From contig JAOUJL010000002.1 in assembly GCA_029883255.1 (NCBI GenBank), positions 1 to 33,319 on the forward strand: a DNA stretch of 33,319 nucleotides, in the 5' to 3' direction. The position numbers and the translations under genes are program-made. The stretch is from Candidatus Bathyarchaeota archaeon (GTDB lineage Archaea; Thermoproteota; Bathyarchaeia; Bathyarchaeales; Bathyarchaeaceae). Below the pieces are notes generated by a model that was not told where the DNA came from, made no database searches, and saw only the letters and a program-made list of their open reading frames with translations. This document shows, piece by piece, positions 8,641 to 16,497 of this stretch (positions are counted from its first letter, which is position 1; each line of letters opens with the position of its first letter).

Positions 8641-9642
8641 TCATCTGATAAATCTATTAATCCTTGATACCTGTTGCCTCGCAAAAATAGTGGATTTGAA
8701 ATTTCTAAAGTTCCAACGAATAGCTTCTATGATTGCCCGATAATTTTTTCGGTTGGCTCTTTGTGAAAGAAAAACTAATCTTGAATCTTTTGAGCTAAGA
8801 ATTCGCTTGATAAATGGAATAAACACAATTGCTTCTATGGCAGTAAGCAAGAAAACATGCCAAAATAATGCTAAAAACATTCGCATCAATGGAAAATTTT
8901 TAATTATAAACCTAACATGATTACGTCGCTCATAATAAACAGATAGAGGAGAATCTTTTCCAATAGTTACACTACGTCTATGATAAGAAATTGCTTGCGG
9001 AATATGAAGAATATCATAACCAGCTCTCTTTACCCTAGCACAATAGTCTTCATCCTCCGAGTATATAACATAGGTCTCATCACATAAACCAACAATATCC
9101 AATAATTTTCTACGAAAAAGCGGTGCCCCTACGTAATCTACTTTCCTTGGCTCTTTTGGAACGTCCGAAAGCTTGACCCGAATATAACTTGAGGGAATTC
9201 CAAGATAATTAAAAGTTGCACCTGCCTCGTCGATGACATCTTTTGTTCCATATAGTATACGTACCCCCCCAACAACCCCTGCATCAGGGTGTCTTAGAAG
9301 AGCGTTTACCAGAGTGCGAAGCCAACTTGATGAGAAAATTTCATCGCTGTTGATATCAAATGCTAATATGGTACCTCTTGCAATACGGAAACCCAAGTTG
9401 ACCGCTTTTCCTATTCCTATACGGCTTTCTTTTATTAGCTTGACTTCAGCAAATTCTTGTTCTATCATTTCTGGAGCACCATCAGTTGATCCTGCATCTA
9501 TCACTATGATCTCATATGAAGCAGCGTAGTCCTGACAAAGTAGAGAGTTTAAACAGTCTCGCAAAAGATCTCTTCCGTTAAAATTGGATATAATCAACGA
9601 CACTTTTGGAAGTTTCTTCTTATGATTAGCCACTTTCCTCAT
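8641..9642 (-). CDS. GT2 family glycosyltransferase
   Basis: A 333-aa enzyme from the ATG at 9642; the frame is open to 9708, but the extra 22 residues (rich in Arg and Cys) do not look like a GT start. It has VSLIISNFNGRD (14-25), IDAGSTDGAP (48-57), the DXD-equivalent FDINSDE (95-101), YSEDEDYC and an ending with WNFRNFKST. It resembles the GT2 at 3506 along its whole length, so the two arose by duplication and probably add different sugars of one chain. A hydrophobic C-terminal stretch (FLALFWHVFLLTAIEAIVFI) suggests membrane anchoring. Confidence 0.8.
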   Translation of the reverse strand: MRKVANHKKKLPKVSLIISNFNGRDLLRDCLNSLLCQDYAASYEIIVIDAGSTDGAPEMIEQEFAEVKLIKESRIGIGKAVNLGFRIARGTILAFDINSDEIFSSSWLRTLVNALLRHPDAGVVGGVRILYGTKDVIDEAGATFNYLGIPSSYIRVKLSDVPKEPRKVDYVGAPLFRRKLLDIVGLCDETYVIYSEDEDYCARVKRAGYDILHIPQAISYHRRSVTIGKDSPLSVYYERRNHVRFIIKNFPLMRMFLALFWHVFLLTAIEAIVFIPFIKRILSSKDSRLVFLSQRANRKNYRAIIEAIRWNFRNFKSTIFARQQVSRINRFIR

Positions 9643-9733
9643 CAAGGAGCCTTTTATTACATGATTTCTCACTTCTGTGCAACGCCGTGTAGTTCGTCTG
9701 CACAGCATGCGCTAGCATTGTTAAGGTTAACAA

Positions 9734-10822
9734 CTAGTATGGTAACCTCAGGTTTATGCAAACTTTTCCCCTAATTAATTTTTGATAAAGCGCAATTAAT
9801 CCTTCTGATGCGATAGCCCAATTGTAACTGTTCTTTACTGCTATCAGTCCATTTAAACCCATTTCAACTCCAACAGAGGGGTTTTTCAACAAGTAGTTTA
9901 GAGCCTCAAAGAGGGAAGCAGCAGTTGGCTCTTCTATATAGATACCGCAACGCTTAGAAAGGACAACTTCGGCGCAAACATTGCTTATGACAGGAACACC
10001 CAACATTAAAGCCTCAAACAATTTTGATGGAGCCGCCATATAGGAGAGTCTCTTGTTGTACAGTACAGGAACTACGTCAGCCTTAGATACGAACCTTAGA
10101 GCTTTCTTGTATGGCAAAACTCCTATATAGAAAGCGTTACAATCTTTGATTTCACGGCGTATTTTTTCTACGTTTCCTACAATTCTCCCTGCAAGTTCTA
10201 ATTTTATCCTTCGAGATTTTTTGCAAGCTTTCAATAATAGGTTCGTTAAAAATTCGTCACCAATCCCTCCCGCATATCTAACAAGTAGCCGATTTTTGAA
10301 TGTAGAACGTTGAGCTTTTATTTTAACTAGTATAGGGAAGTTAGGCACTATACTGGCAAGCTTTACGCATTCGGATTTAAAGAGCGCCAAACGTTGTGGA
10401 CTGGGTGCTATCACCGCGTCAGAAATCGAAACCATTATTGTCTCAAGTCGTCTTATTATGGCAAACATGGCTTTATTGTCACGCCAAAAGAGAGAAATAA
10501 TATCGTACATATCATAGATAATTCTTGTGTTTGGTCTCAGAAAGCGATAGAACACCGCTGCGAACATCGCGTGAAGGTCCGTAGAATGAACATAATTTGG
10601 CGAGTACTTGAAGAGTTTTACAAGTAGCCAGATCCAGAAAAGAGGCAGTGCAAATACAATAATTATGCTACTATGCGGAATACGTAATGAAAACTCAGCA
10701 AAAGAAACTTCATCTTTTGTCTTTGAAGGATGTTCTCTTGACCAAGTGAAGGCCATAACGTCGCCTATAGCTGAAAGAGCGTAATACTCCTTGATCAAAC
10801 GAGAATCATATTGTTCAGACAT
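9734..10822 (-). CDS. GT4-like (GT-B) glycosyltransferase, N-terminus probably longer
   Basis: From the ATG at 10822 the protein is 362 aa. The C-terminal half is a GT-B donor domain: LLVRYAGGIGDE, LELAGRI, then PSKLFEALMLGVPVISN (about 263-279), with the single E of the short GT4 variant and no full E-x7-E pair. A hydrophobic stretch near 52-72 (SIIIVFALPLFWIWLLVKLF) may touch the membrane. The called start cuts off the first Rossmann strand. Upstream in the same frame the codons read RIRIAIIRA directly before MSEQYDSRLIKEYYAL, exactly what a GT-B N-terminus should contain. No usual start codon exists in that frame, but an ATG at 10862 lies one base out of frame. A frameshift at about 10849-10851 or a rare start codon is likely. 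Confidence 0.75.
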   Translation of the reverse strand: MSEQYDSRLIKEYYALSAIGDVMAFTWSREHPSKTKDEVSFAEFSLRIPHSSIIIVFALPLFWIWLLVKLFKYSPNYVHSTDLHAMFAAVFYRFLRPNTRIIYDMYDIISLFWRDNKAMFAIIRRLETIMVSISDAVIAPSPQRLALFKSECVKLASIVPNFPILVKIKAQRSTFKNRLLVRYAGGIGDEFLTNLLLKACKKSRRIKLELAGRIVGNVEKIRREIKDCNAFYIGVLPYKKALRFVSKADVVPVLYNKRLSYMAAPSKLFEALMLGVPVISNVCAEVVLSKRCGIYIEEPTAASLFEALNYLLKNPSVGVEMGLNGLIAVKNSYNWAIASEGLIALYQKLIRGKVCINLRLPY

Positions 10823-10880
10823 GGCTCTGATAATTGCAATTCTTATTCTGAAACCACTCCATGTAGAAACACGCGCGATC

Positions 10881-10887
10881 TATAGCA
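10881..10887 (-). promoter_or_regulatory. TATA-like element before the GT4 gene
   Basis: The minus strand reads GTGCTATAG, placing a TATA-like box about 23 bases before the out-of-frame ATG at 10862 and about 60 before the ATG at 10822. The spacing favours transcription, and leaderless translation, from 10862. This is the reason for suspecting a frameshift in the gene. Confidence 0.35.
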
Positions 10888-10943
10888 CAAAAAGCTTTCA
10901 AGAACCTTAGTAATATCCAATGACGTTAAACATTTCGGCGTAT

Positions 10944-12008
10944 TTATTTGACAAGTGGCTTAGCAATTCTAGAAAGAAATCTTAAAAGCCTACTAGCGAC
11001 TTTTGCGAATCTACCAAGGTATGGATGATCGAGTTCGTGGCTAAAAGACTTTAGGACAATGCTATCCGGAATCTTTCTCTTTTTTTGCAACTCTATTCTT
11101 TGACCAAGTATGATTTTTCTGTTTTTTAAGATATCTGAATATGATCTTATCTTTTCTGACGCAAAACCATTCATTAGACTGTATAACAGCACTAATAACT
11201 CTATAAAAAGAAGCAACGGAAAAGCATTGACTAGTGTGCAGAGAGAGTAGTTTCTAAAGACAGTTGCAAGCCTACTACGTTCAACAAAAAAGAATTTCTT
11301 GGATGACATTATGTTTCCCCAGCTACTTCCCCATCTATGATAAATAACTGCAGAGGGAACGTAGATTGATTTATGTCCAAGCATTAATGCTCTCCACCCC
11401 CAGTTAACATCTTCATAAAAGGTGAAAAAACCTTCATCAAGAAGACCTATCTTCTTAATAAGCCGTTTAGATGCAAGTACACAAGCTCCTGATGCATAAC
11501 TTATTTCACATTTTTTGTCATACTGACCAGTATCTGGCTCGCCTATTCCACGAGGAAAAGCAAAACCAAACAATTGAATAAGATTACCTGCCGAGTTTAT
11601 TATTTTACTTTCAGCAAATAGGATTTTAGGTTGATAGAAACACTCAGGATTTAGCTTAGCTCCTATAAGTAACTTAGATAACCACGAAGGATGCACAATC
11701 GTATCGTTATTCAAGAGCACTATGAACTCGCCTTTGGATCCAAGAATACCTATATTATTGCCCTTGGAATATCCAAAATTTTCTTGATTCTTTATGACCT
11801 GAACATTTAAGAATCCTTTATTAATCATTGCGCAACTTCCATCCGTAGAACCATTATCAACTACAATGACCTCGAAGTTAGAGTAATTCGTCTTAAAAAC
11901 CGATTTCAAACATTCACAAAGCACACTTCTACCATTAAAATTCAATACAATGATACTTACCAGTGGTTCTTCTTTTCTAAGAGACTTGTGAAGTGCCGCC
12001 CTGTTCAT
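10944..12008 (-). CDS. GT2 family glycosyltransferase, rhamnosyltransferase-like type
   Basis: A 354-aa GT-A enzyme with VSIIVLNFNGRS (17-28), VVDNGSTDGS (49-58), NFGYSKGNNIG (77-87), the DXD-type LLNNDT (98-103), FYEDVNWGWRA (about 196-206) and YHRWGSS. This layout is that of the WbbL/RfbF-like GT2 group, many of which transfer rhamnose or another deoxysugar; fucose from the adjacent gmd-fcl pair is an equally reasonable donor here. A hydrophobic helix at about 258-280 (LVNAFPLLLFIELLVLLY) suggests membrane association. The start is ATG with no clear alternative. Confidence 0.85.
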   Translation of the reverse strand: MNRAALHKSLRKEEPLVSIIVLNFNGRSVLCECLKSVFKTNYSNFEVIVVDNGSTDGSCAMINKGFLNVQVIKNQENFGYSKGNNIGILGSKGEFIVLLNNDTIVHPSWLSKLLIGAKLNPECFYQPKILFAESKIINSAGNLIQLFGFAFPRGIGEPDTGQYDKKCEISYASGACVLASKRLIKKIGLLDEGFFTFYEDVNWGWRALMLGHKSIYVPSAVIYHRWGSSWGNIMSSKKFFFVERSRLATVFRNYSLCTLVNAFPLLLFIELLVLLYSLMNGFASEKIRSYSDILKNRKIILGQRIELQKKRKIPDSIVLKSFSHELDHPYLGRFAKVASRLLRFLSRIAKPLVK

Positions 12009-12011
12009 GGT

Positions 12012-12271
12012 CTAAGAATGAATCCTTTTAGTACAGATGCAAGGAAGCAGATATGGTATTCCAGGTATCCATAGCACCCTTAAAATTTGTCTTCAACAAC
12101 AAGCTTATCAATAGACACGATAATATCAACAATATGCATAACCATTTCATGGGTAGAACTCTTCCCCATTGTTATAATTGCAAGAAGAAGAAACCTCACC
12201 AACATTTGCATCTGGCTTCCTAGTTCGCCTAACAATGTTTGAATTGTTGAGTGCGCGCCATAATCAACCAA
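12012..12271 (-). pseudogene. C-terminal fossil of a DPM1-like glycosyltransferase
   Basis: The minus strand encodes KSSTHEMVMHIVDIIVSIDKLVVEDK followed, after a one-base shift, by ILRVLWIPGIPYLLPCIC. This matches the C-terminal part of the DPM1-like enzyme at 14364-15359 (NSTRNPITHGADVIMSIVKLVVEDK, then PLMLLGMPGIICL). The DNA aligns too, for example around the shared AAGCTTGT. A DYG motif at the 5' end is also shared, but about 25 residues between have no match. There is no catalytic N-terminal domain, so the copy is dead. It directly follows the fcl stop. The long in-frame piece (12080-12271, 63 codons, TTG start) could be mistaken for a small gene. Confidence 0.7.
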
Positions 12272-12279
12272 ATACCTCG

Positions 12280-13266
12280 TTAATGAGTGTAGGATGAAAC
12301 GCGTGCGCTATTGTCTGCTCTATTCTTAGGATGTTTTTCCTTGTACCATTCAATTGTCCTTCGGAGACCTTCCTCAAAACCAATTGTCACTTTGAACCCA
12401 AATTCTTCATTAGCTTTACTGGTGTCAAGGCATCTCCGTGGTTGCCCGTCTGGCCTTGAAGCATCCCATACAATTTCTCCATTATATCCAGTAAGCTTCG
12501 CTATTAAATCGACAAGTTCTCTTATCGTTATTTCTTTGCCTGCACCTAAGTTAGCGGGGCCTGGTTTATTGTATCTTTCCGTGGCTAGAAGAATACCTTC
12601 AGCTGCATCTTCCACATACAAGAACTCTCTAGAGGCCTTTCCAGTACCCCATACGGCAACTTCATTTTTTCCATCTAATCTTGCATCAACCATTTTCTTT
12701 ATAAGTGCCGGAATCACATGCGAGCGTTCAGGGTCAAAATTGTCCCTAGGTCCATACAAGTTAACTGGCAACAGATAAATAGCATTAAAACCATATTGCT
12801 CTCTGTAAGCTTGAGCCTGAACGAGCAGAATCTTTTTAGCAATACCATAGGGCGCGTTTGTTTCCTCTGGGTACCCATCCCAAAAGTCTTCTTCCTTGAA
12901 CGGTACAGGAGTGTACTTCGGATAAGCACACACAGTCCCTACAGCAACAAATTTTTGCACTCCCTCTTGTCTAGCAGCTTCCATCAGCTGAATCCCCATC
13001 ACAGCATTATCATAAAACAAAGTTGCAGGATACTTCCTGTTAAATCCTATACCACCAACTTTAGCTGCCAAATGAATAACAACATCCATATCCTCGACGG
13101 CTTTTACACAGTTCTCCCATTTTCTTAGATCCGTCTCTTTGCTTCTTGGAATCCGAATGCTTTTAGGATTTACCTTCCTTTCATTTATCAGCTTCTCAAC
13201 AACAAAAGAGCCTAAGAATCCGGCCCCACCAGTCACCAGTGTCTTCTTGTCCGCCCAAAATCCCAT
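12280..13266 (-). CDS. fcl: GDP-L-fucose synthase
   Basis: This 328-aa short-chain dehydrogenase-type enzyme converts GDP-4-keto-6-deoxy-D-mannose to GDP-L-fucose by 3,5-epimerisation and NADPH-dependent reduction. It has the dinucleotide motif TGGAGFLG (12-19), [14 protein letters not shown], the GTVCAYPK segment (110-117, Thr where E. coli has Ser) and the catalytic Y-x3-K as YGIAK (Y140, K144), plus [10 protein letters not shown] and the [14 protein letters not shown] substrate loop. The ATG at 13266 is chosen because it lies one base after the stop of gmd and gives a family-like N-terminus ([14 protein letters not shown]). The frame runs 21 codons further into gmd. Tight coupling with gmd confirms the pathway. 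Confidence 0.93.
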   Translation of the reverse strand: MGFWADKKTLVTGGAGFLGSFVVEKLINERKVNPKSIRIPRSKETDLRKWENCVKAVEDMDVVIHLAAKVGGIGFNRKYPATLFYDNAVMGIQLMEAARQEGVQKFVAVGTVCAYPKYTPVPFKEEDFWDGYPEETNAPYGIAKKILLVQAQAYREQYGFNAIYLLPVNLYGPRDNFDPERSHVIPALIKKMVDARLDGKNEVAVWGTGKASREFLYVEDAAEGILLATERYNKPGPANLGAGKEITIRELVDLIAKLTGYNGEIVWDASRPDGQPRRCLDTSKANEEFGFKVTIGFEEGLRRTIEWYKEKHPKNRADNSARVSSYTH

Positions 13267-13267
13267 G

Positions 13268-14311
13268 CTAATCCGTCTTCCACCATCTACCCGGAAACTT
13301 CTTTTCCACGATTTCATCTCCCTCTCCAATGGATTCTAAACCCACTTTGCGCATGTCAGCATCCACCATCACCTTCATCAAGTCTTCAAATTTAATCTTC
13401 GGCTCCCAGCCCAATCTCTTCTCAGCCTTCCCCGGATCAGCAACCAATTCCTCGGTTTCAGTAGGCCTAAAATACCTCGGATCAATCTCCACGTGTTTTT
13501 CGAAGCGAAGATCAACATAAGACAAGGCTTTTTCAACAAACTCTCTAACCGAATGCGCTTCACCGGTTCCCATCACAAAATCTTCCGGTTCATCAAGTTG
13601 TAGGATTCTCCACATCACCTCCACATACTCTGGAGCATATCCCCAATCTCGTTTTGCATCGAGGTTCCCCAAATAAAGAACCTTCTGTTTCCCAGCCAAA
13701 ATGTTCGCTATCGCCCTACTCACCTTTCTCGTTAAGAACGTTTCACCCCTGCGAGGCGATTCATGATTAAACAAGATTCCATTAGATGTAAACATGTTGT
13801 AACCTTCTCTATAATTGACAGTCGCCCAGTAAGCATAAAGTTTAGCAATCGCGTAAGGACTCCTCGGTCTGAAAGGAGTTTCCTCACTCTGAGGCGGAGA
13901 AGAATTCCCAAACATCTCACTGCTGGAAGCTTGATAAAACTTAATCTTGTTTCCGCTATTTTTGATGGCTTCTAGAATTCTTGTGGTGCCTAATGCAGTG
14001 ATATTTCCCGTGTATTCTGGAATATCAAAACTCACTCTGACTTGACTCTGAGCCCCTAAATGATAAACCTCATCTGGTTTGACATTGTAAATTATGTTCG
14101 ATACCTGCTCGGAATCCGAAAGATCCCCATAATGAAGAAAAAGTCGCGCGTAAGGCTCATGCGGATCCACATAAATGTGGTCAATCCTCGCAGTATTAAA
14201 AGTACTAGCTCTTCGAATGATCCCATGAACCTCATAACCTTTAGAGAGCAAGAACTCTGCTAGATACGAACCGTCCTGCCCCGTTATTCCAGTGATAAGA
14301 GCTTTTTTCAT
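13268..14311 (-). CDS. gmd: GDP-mannose 4,6-dehydratase
   Basis: A 347-aa enzyme that turns GDP-D-mannose into GDP-4-keto-6-deoxy-D-mannose, the first step to GDP-L-fucose. Visible are the N-terminal [14 protein letters not shown] (8-21, GxxGxxG), [15 protein letters not shown] (GMD-specific), [13 protein letters not shown], the catalytic SSSEMFG and SPYAIAK segments (Tyr and Lys), and [15 protein letters not shown] and [11 protein letters not shown] for GDP binding. Length and motifs are standard. The ATG at 14311 (MKKALITG) is preceded by GTGAT on the minus strand. The upstream DPM1-like gene ends 52 bases before it, and fcl begins one base after its stop. Confidence 0.96.
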   Translation of the reverse strand: MKKALITGITGQDGSYLAEFLLSKGYEVHGIIRRASTFNTARIDHIYVDPHEPYARLFLHYGDLSDSEQVSNIIYNVKPDEVYHLGAQSQVRVSFDIPEYTGNITALGTTRILEAIKNSGNKIKFYQASSSEMFGNSSPPQSEETPFRPRSPYAIAKLYAYWATVNYREGYNMFTSNGILFNHESPRRGETFLTRKVSRAIANILAGKQKVLYLGNLDAKRDWGYAPEYVEVMWRILQLDEPEDFVMGTGEAHSVREFVEKALSYVDLRFEKHVEIDPRYFRPTETEELVADPGKAEKRLGWEPKIKFEDLMKVMVDADMRKVGLESIGEGDEIVEKKFPGRWWKTD

Positions 14312-14363
14312 CAAATCACACGTAAAATTTTCGAAGTTTTCATTTCAATGCGTAATACTGGAA

Positions 14364-15359
14364 TTATTCTTTATTGTTCGTTTTCTTTGTAAGCCGCGAG
14401 ATCGCATACAACGTTATGGCTGTTGATAAGGTGAAGAACCCGATTAATATGAATGCGATAGAAGCCAACGCAATATTTGTTACTATACGATGTTCCGCAG
14501 CGTAAATCTGTAGCATCCAGACTCCGAAAACAACTCCAGCTATTAGGCATATTATCCCAGGCATTCCCAACAGCATCAAAGGCTTATCTTCCACTACAAG
14601 CTTAACGATTGACATTATGACATCGGCTCCATGCGTTATCGGATTGCGCGTAGAATTCTCCACAGCCGTGCCATAATCGCACGTTGCCGAAACTTCCCGA
14701 ATCCTTAACCCTTGTTTTTTGGCATTGATCATAATCTCAACGCTTACGCCCATGCCGTTCTCTAACATGATTAATTTTTCTAGGGATTTACGGTTGTATG
14801 CTCTGAATCCGCTTTGCGCGTCCCTAATGCGATGCTTTGACGTGTTATTAACAAGTCTTGTGATGAATTTTATACCTGCTCTTCTGTACCATGGCATAGT
14901 ATACGCCGACCGCTCATCAACAAGTCTTGAACCTATAACTATGTCTGCCTTATCTTCAACTATAGGCTTTATTATCAAAGAAATCTCACTTGGATAATGC
15001 TGTCCATCGGCATCCAGAGTAACCAAAACATCGGCATCCAACTCTTTGGCACGCCTGAACAAACACTGAATCGCACCGCCATAACCCAGATTCCGCTCAT
15101 GCCTAACCACATCTGCACCTAAACGCTCAGCAATCACAGCCGTCAAATCCGTTGAACCATCATCACAAACCACAACCTTACCCGCATACTTCTGTGCTTC
15201 AACAACAACCTTGGCAATAGTTTTCTCCTCATTAAACGCTGGAACACCAACAACAACGAACGGCTTACCCTCAAAAACAACAGTATCCTCTGAAACAGCC
15301 CTAGTCCCCTCTACTTCAACCAAAACATCCTCACCTAACCAAGGCGTGCACAGAAACAA
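14364..15359 (-). CDS. DPM1-like GT2 with two C-terminal TM segments
   Basis: A 331-aa polyprenyl-phosphate glycosyltransferase. Visible are VVVGVPAFNEEKTI (35-48), VVCDDGSTDLT (63-73), a canonical DXD in TLDADGQHYP (114-123), IGSRL and DAQSGFRAY (about 180-188). Two membrane helices (about 262-284 and 292-318) anchor it, as in GtrB-type and archaeal AglD-like enzymes. It likely makes polyprenyl-phosphate hexose from a nucleotide sugar on the cytoplasmic face. The start is TTG at 15359: an in-frame TAA lies two codons upstream, no ATG or GTG precedes the core, and a TATA box 26 bases upstream implies a leaderless mRNA. A decayed copy lies at 12012-12271. Confidence 0.85.
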   Translation of the reverse strand: MFLCTPWLGEDVLVEVEGTRAVSEDTVVFEGKPFVVVGVPAFNEEKTIAKVVVEAQKYAGKVVVCDDGSTDLTAVIAERLGADVVRHERNLGYGGAIQCLFRRAKELDADVLVTLDADGQHYPSEISLIIKPIVEDKADIVIGSRLVDERSAYTMPWYRRAGIKFITRLVNNTSKHRIRDAQSGFRAYNRKSLEKLIMLENGMGVSVEIMINAKKQGLRIREVSATCDYGTAVENSTRNPITHGADVIMSIVKLVVEDKPLMLLGMPGIICLIAGVVFGVWMLQIYAAEHRIVTNIALASIAFILIGFFTLSTAITLYAISRLTKKTNNKE

Positions 15360-15378
15360 CTTCTGTTAAGCATAGCAC

Positions 15379-15385
15379 TATAAAA
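15379..15385 (-). promoter_or_regulatory. TATA box, leaderless TTG start
   Basis: The minus strand reads TTTTATA, 26 bases before the TTG at 15359. The spacing matches an archaeal core promoter whose transcript begins at the start codon. This supports an unusual leaderless TTG start for the DPM1-like gene and a promoter for the gmd-fcl group. Confidence 0.5.
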
Positions 15386-15447
15386 CTTTCGCCTCTTCCA
15401 CCCTCAACGAAGCCAGCACTGCCAGTTAGCCAAAACCACGTATGCCA

Positions 15448-15840
15448 TTAAACCCTATGCAAGGCAGGCATATTCATGTAATTTACGGTCAAGAACCGAA
15501 TGAACCCTGTATCCTCAGCCCAAGCATCAGCGGATCTACATCCCCAACCCTTAGCGATGGCACTCAGCCTCTTGGCTAAAGATTCACCGACCTCTCTCAT
15601 GAGACGAGAAACCTTACTCTCACCAGCCTCAAACAGCTTCTTCAAAATCGAGCGCAACACCCTTGCTAGAAGTGAATTATGAACCCTCTTAACTATCCTT
15701 ATCGTTAGATCCATTTGACCCCTCTCGCTTCTCGACAGAGCTCTATACCAAACCCTCCGACGCACAGCCCATGCCTTCACCCTGGCCAAGGTTGCTATGC
15801 TCAGAGGGACACGTTGCTGATTGAGTAGCCGCTTCATCAT
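15448..15840 (-). CDS. small basic protein of unknown function
   Basis: A 130-aa, strongly basic and helical protein (RRRVWYRALSRSERGQMDL, ARVLRSILKKLFEA, LAKRLSAIAKGWGCRSA, WAEDTGFIRFL). It starts with two ATGs at 15840/15837, preceded by GTGAAAG eight bases upstream. No cysteine cluster, membrane segment or catalytic motif is seen. I have an impression that similar basic proteins recur in uncultured archaeal genomes, but cannot name a family. It lies upstream of the DPM1-like gene with an 88-base gap that holds that gene's own promoter, so a joint role is uncertain. Nucleic-acid binding would fit its charge. Confidence 0.65.
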   Translation of the reverse strand: MMKRLLNQQRVPLSIATLARVKAWAVRRRVWYRALSRSERGQMDLTIRIVKRVHNSLLARVLRSILKKLFEAGESKVSRLMREVGESLAKRLSAIAKGWGCRSADAWAEDTGFIRFLTVNYMNMPALHRV

Positions 15841-15852
15841 GAACTTTCACTT

Positions 15853-16062
15853 CTATAGTGTTTGCTGCTCCTTCTCAATAAAACACTTTCGTCCATCGGA
15901 GAATTTGAGGGCCATCCCTTGACAAGTCATCCCGACAATCGGTAAAGAAAGGACGTAAAAGCATGCGTTTAGAAAAAAGAACATTCTGTCCGGTGCAAAC
16001 CATAGAAAAGATGGTAGCATAACTAATGCTGCGAGTTCCATGATGCCGCCGCAGTATCCCAA
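15853..16062 (-). CDS. possible small two-TM protein or fragment
   Basis: A 69-aa frame with two hydrophobic segments (IMELAALVMLPSFLWFAP and MFFFLNACFYVLSLPIVGM) separated by a short DR turn, and a polar tail. It ends 12 bases before the basic protein gene and points the same way. The only start before the first segment is TTG at 16062; a downstream ATG at 16041 gives MELAALVML. An overlapping frame (ATG at 16078) supplies a better start, so a frameshifted relic is possible. No family recognised. Confidence 0.35.
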   Translation of the reverse strand: MGYCGGIMELAALVMLPSFLWFAPDRMFFFLNACFYVLSLPIVGMTCQGMALKFSDGRKCFIEKEQQTL

Positions 16063-16173
16063 TTATTGTGCGCCACAAAACTAACGCGCTCGAATGCTCA
16101 TAACCGCAGATCCCTATCTGTTTGATATGTTTAGGTCATAACGGGAAAGTTTATCGAAGAAACTGCGCGTGTT

Positions 16174-16341
16174 GTGGAAAAGCTAAGTGAAAAGGATTTT
16201 GAGAATCTGATGCACAGTTTAGACCACTGCCTGTTGATGGCAAACAAGGTTTACGAAACTAGAAAAACAGGATATTATGCGAGAATGGAGGCAACATACG
16301 AAAAATTCATGGAACTGCTGAAGAAAGCAAGAAAGAATTAG
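16174..16341 (+). CDS. small helical protein (about 55 aa)
   Basis: The frame from GTG at 16174 reads VEKLSEKDFENLMHSLDHCLLM and continues with ANKVYETRKTGYY and MELLKKARKN before TAG. The composition is like a real soluble two-helix protein: charged, amphipathic, few rare residues. A TTTAT element lies about 24 bases before the GTG, so a leaderless start is possible. An ATG at 16210 is the alternative. Function is unknown and no neighbour explains it. Confidence 0.45.
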   Translation: MEKLSEKDFENLMHSLDHCLLMANKVYETRKTGYYARMEATYEKFMELLKKARKN

Positions 16342-16442
16342 AGTCATCGTTGCTTGATCATTAACATTTTAAAGTATCCGTCTCGCACGATGACTCCATA
16401 CACGAAATTTTATTCTATATCATAATTCTAGAATGGAAAACC

Positions 16443-16450
16443 TTTTAAAT
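16443..16450 (+). promoter_or_regulatory. TATA box for the candidate S-layer gene
   Basis: TTTTAAAT lies 48 bases before the ATG at 16498. Transcription should start near 16475 and give a leader of about 23 bases with a purine-rich ribosome binding site (AAAGAGGAAA, 16483-16492). Confidence 0.55.
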
Positions 16451-16497
16451 CTGAGTAGTGAAACTATAGAAAGACCAATGTTAAAGAGGAAATAGAA

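Noticed and set aside
12080..12271. A 63-codon open frame that could be called a small protein gene.
   Set aside because: Its end is homologous to the C-terminal region of the DPM1-like enzyme and the homology continues past its stop in another frame, so it is treated as part of a fossil.
12311..13128. Plus-strand open frames of up to 155 codons opposite fcl.
   Set aside because: They are antisense to a gene with intact family motifs and have no sensible protein features.
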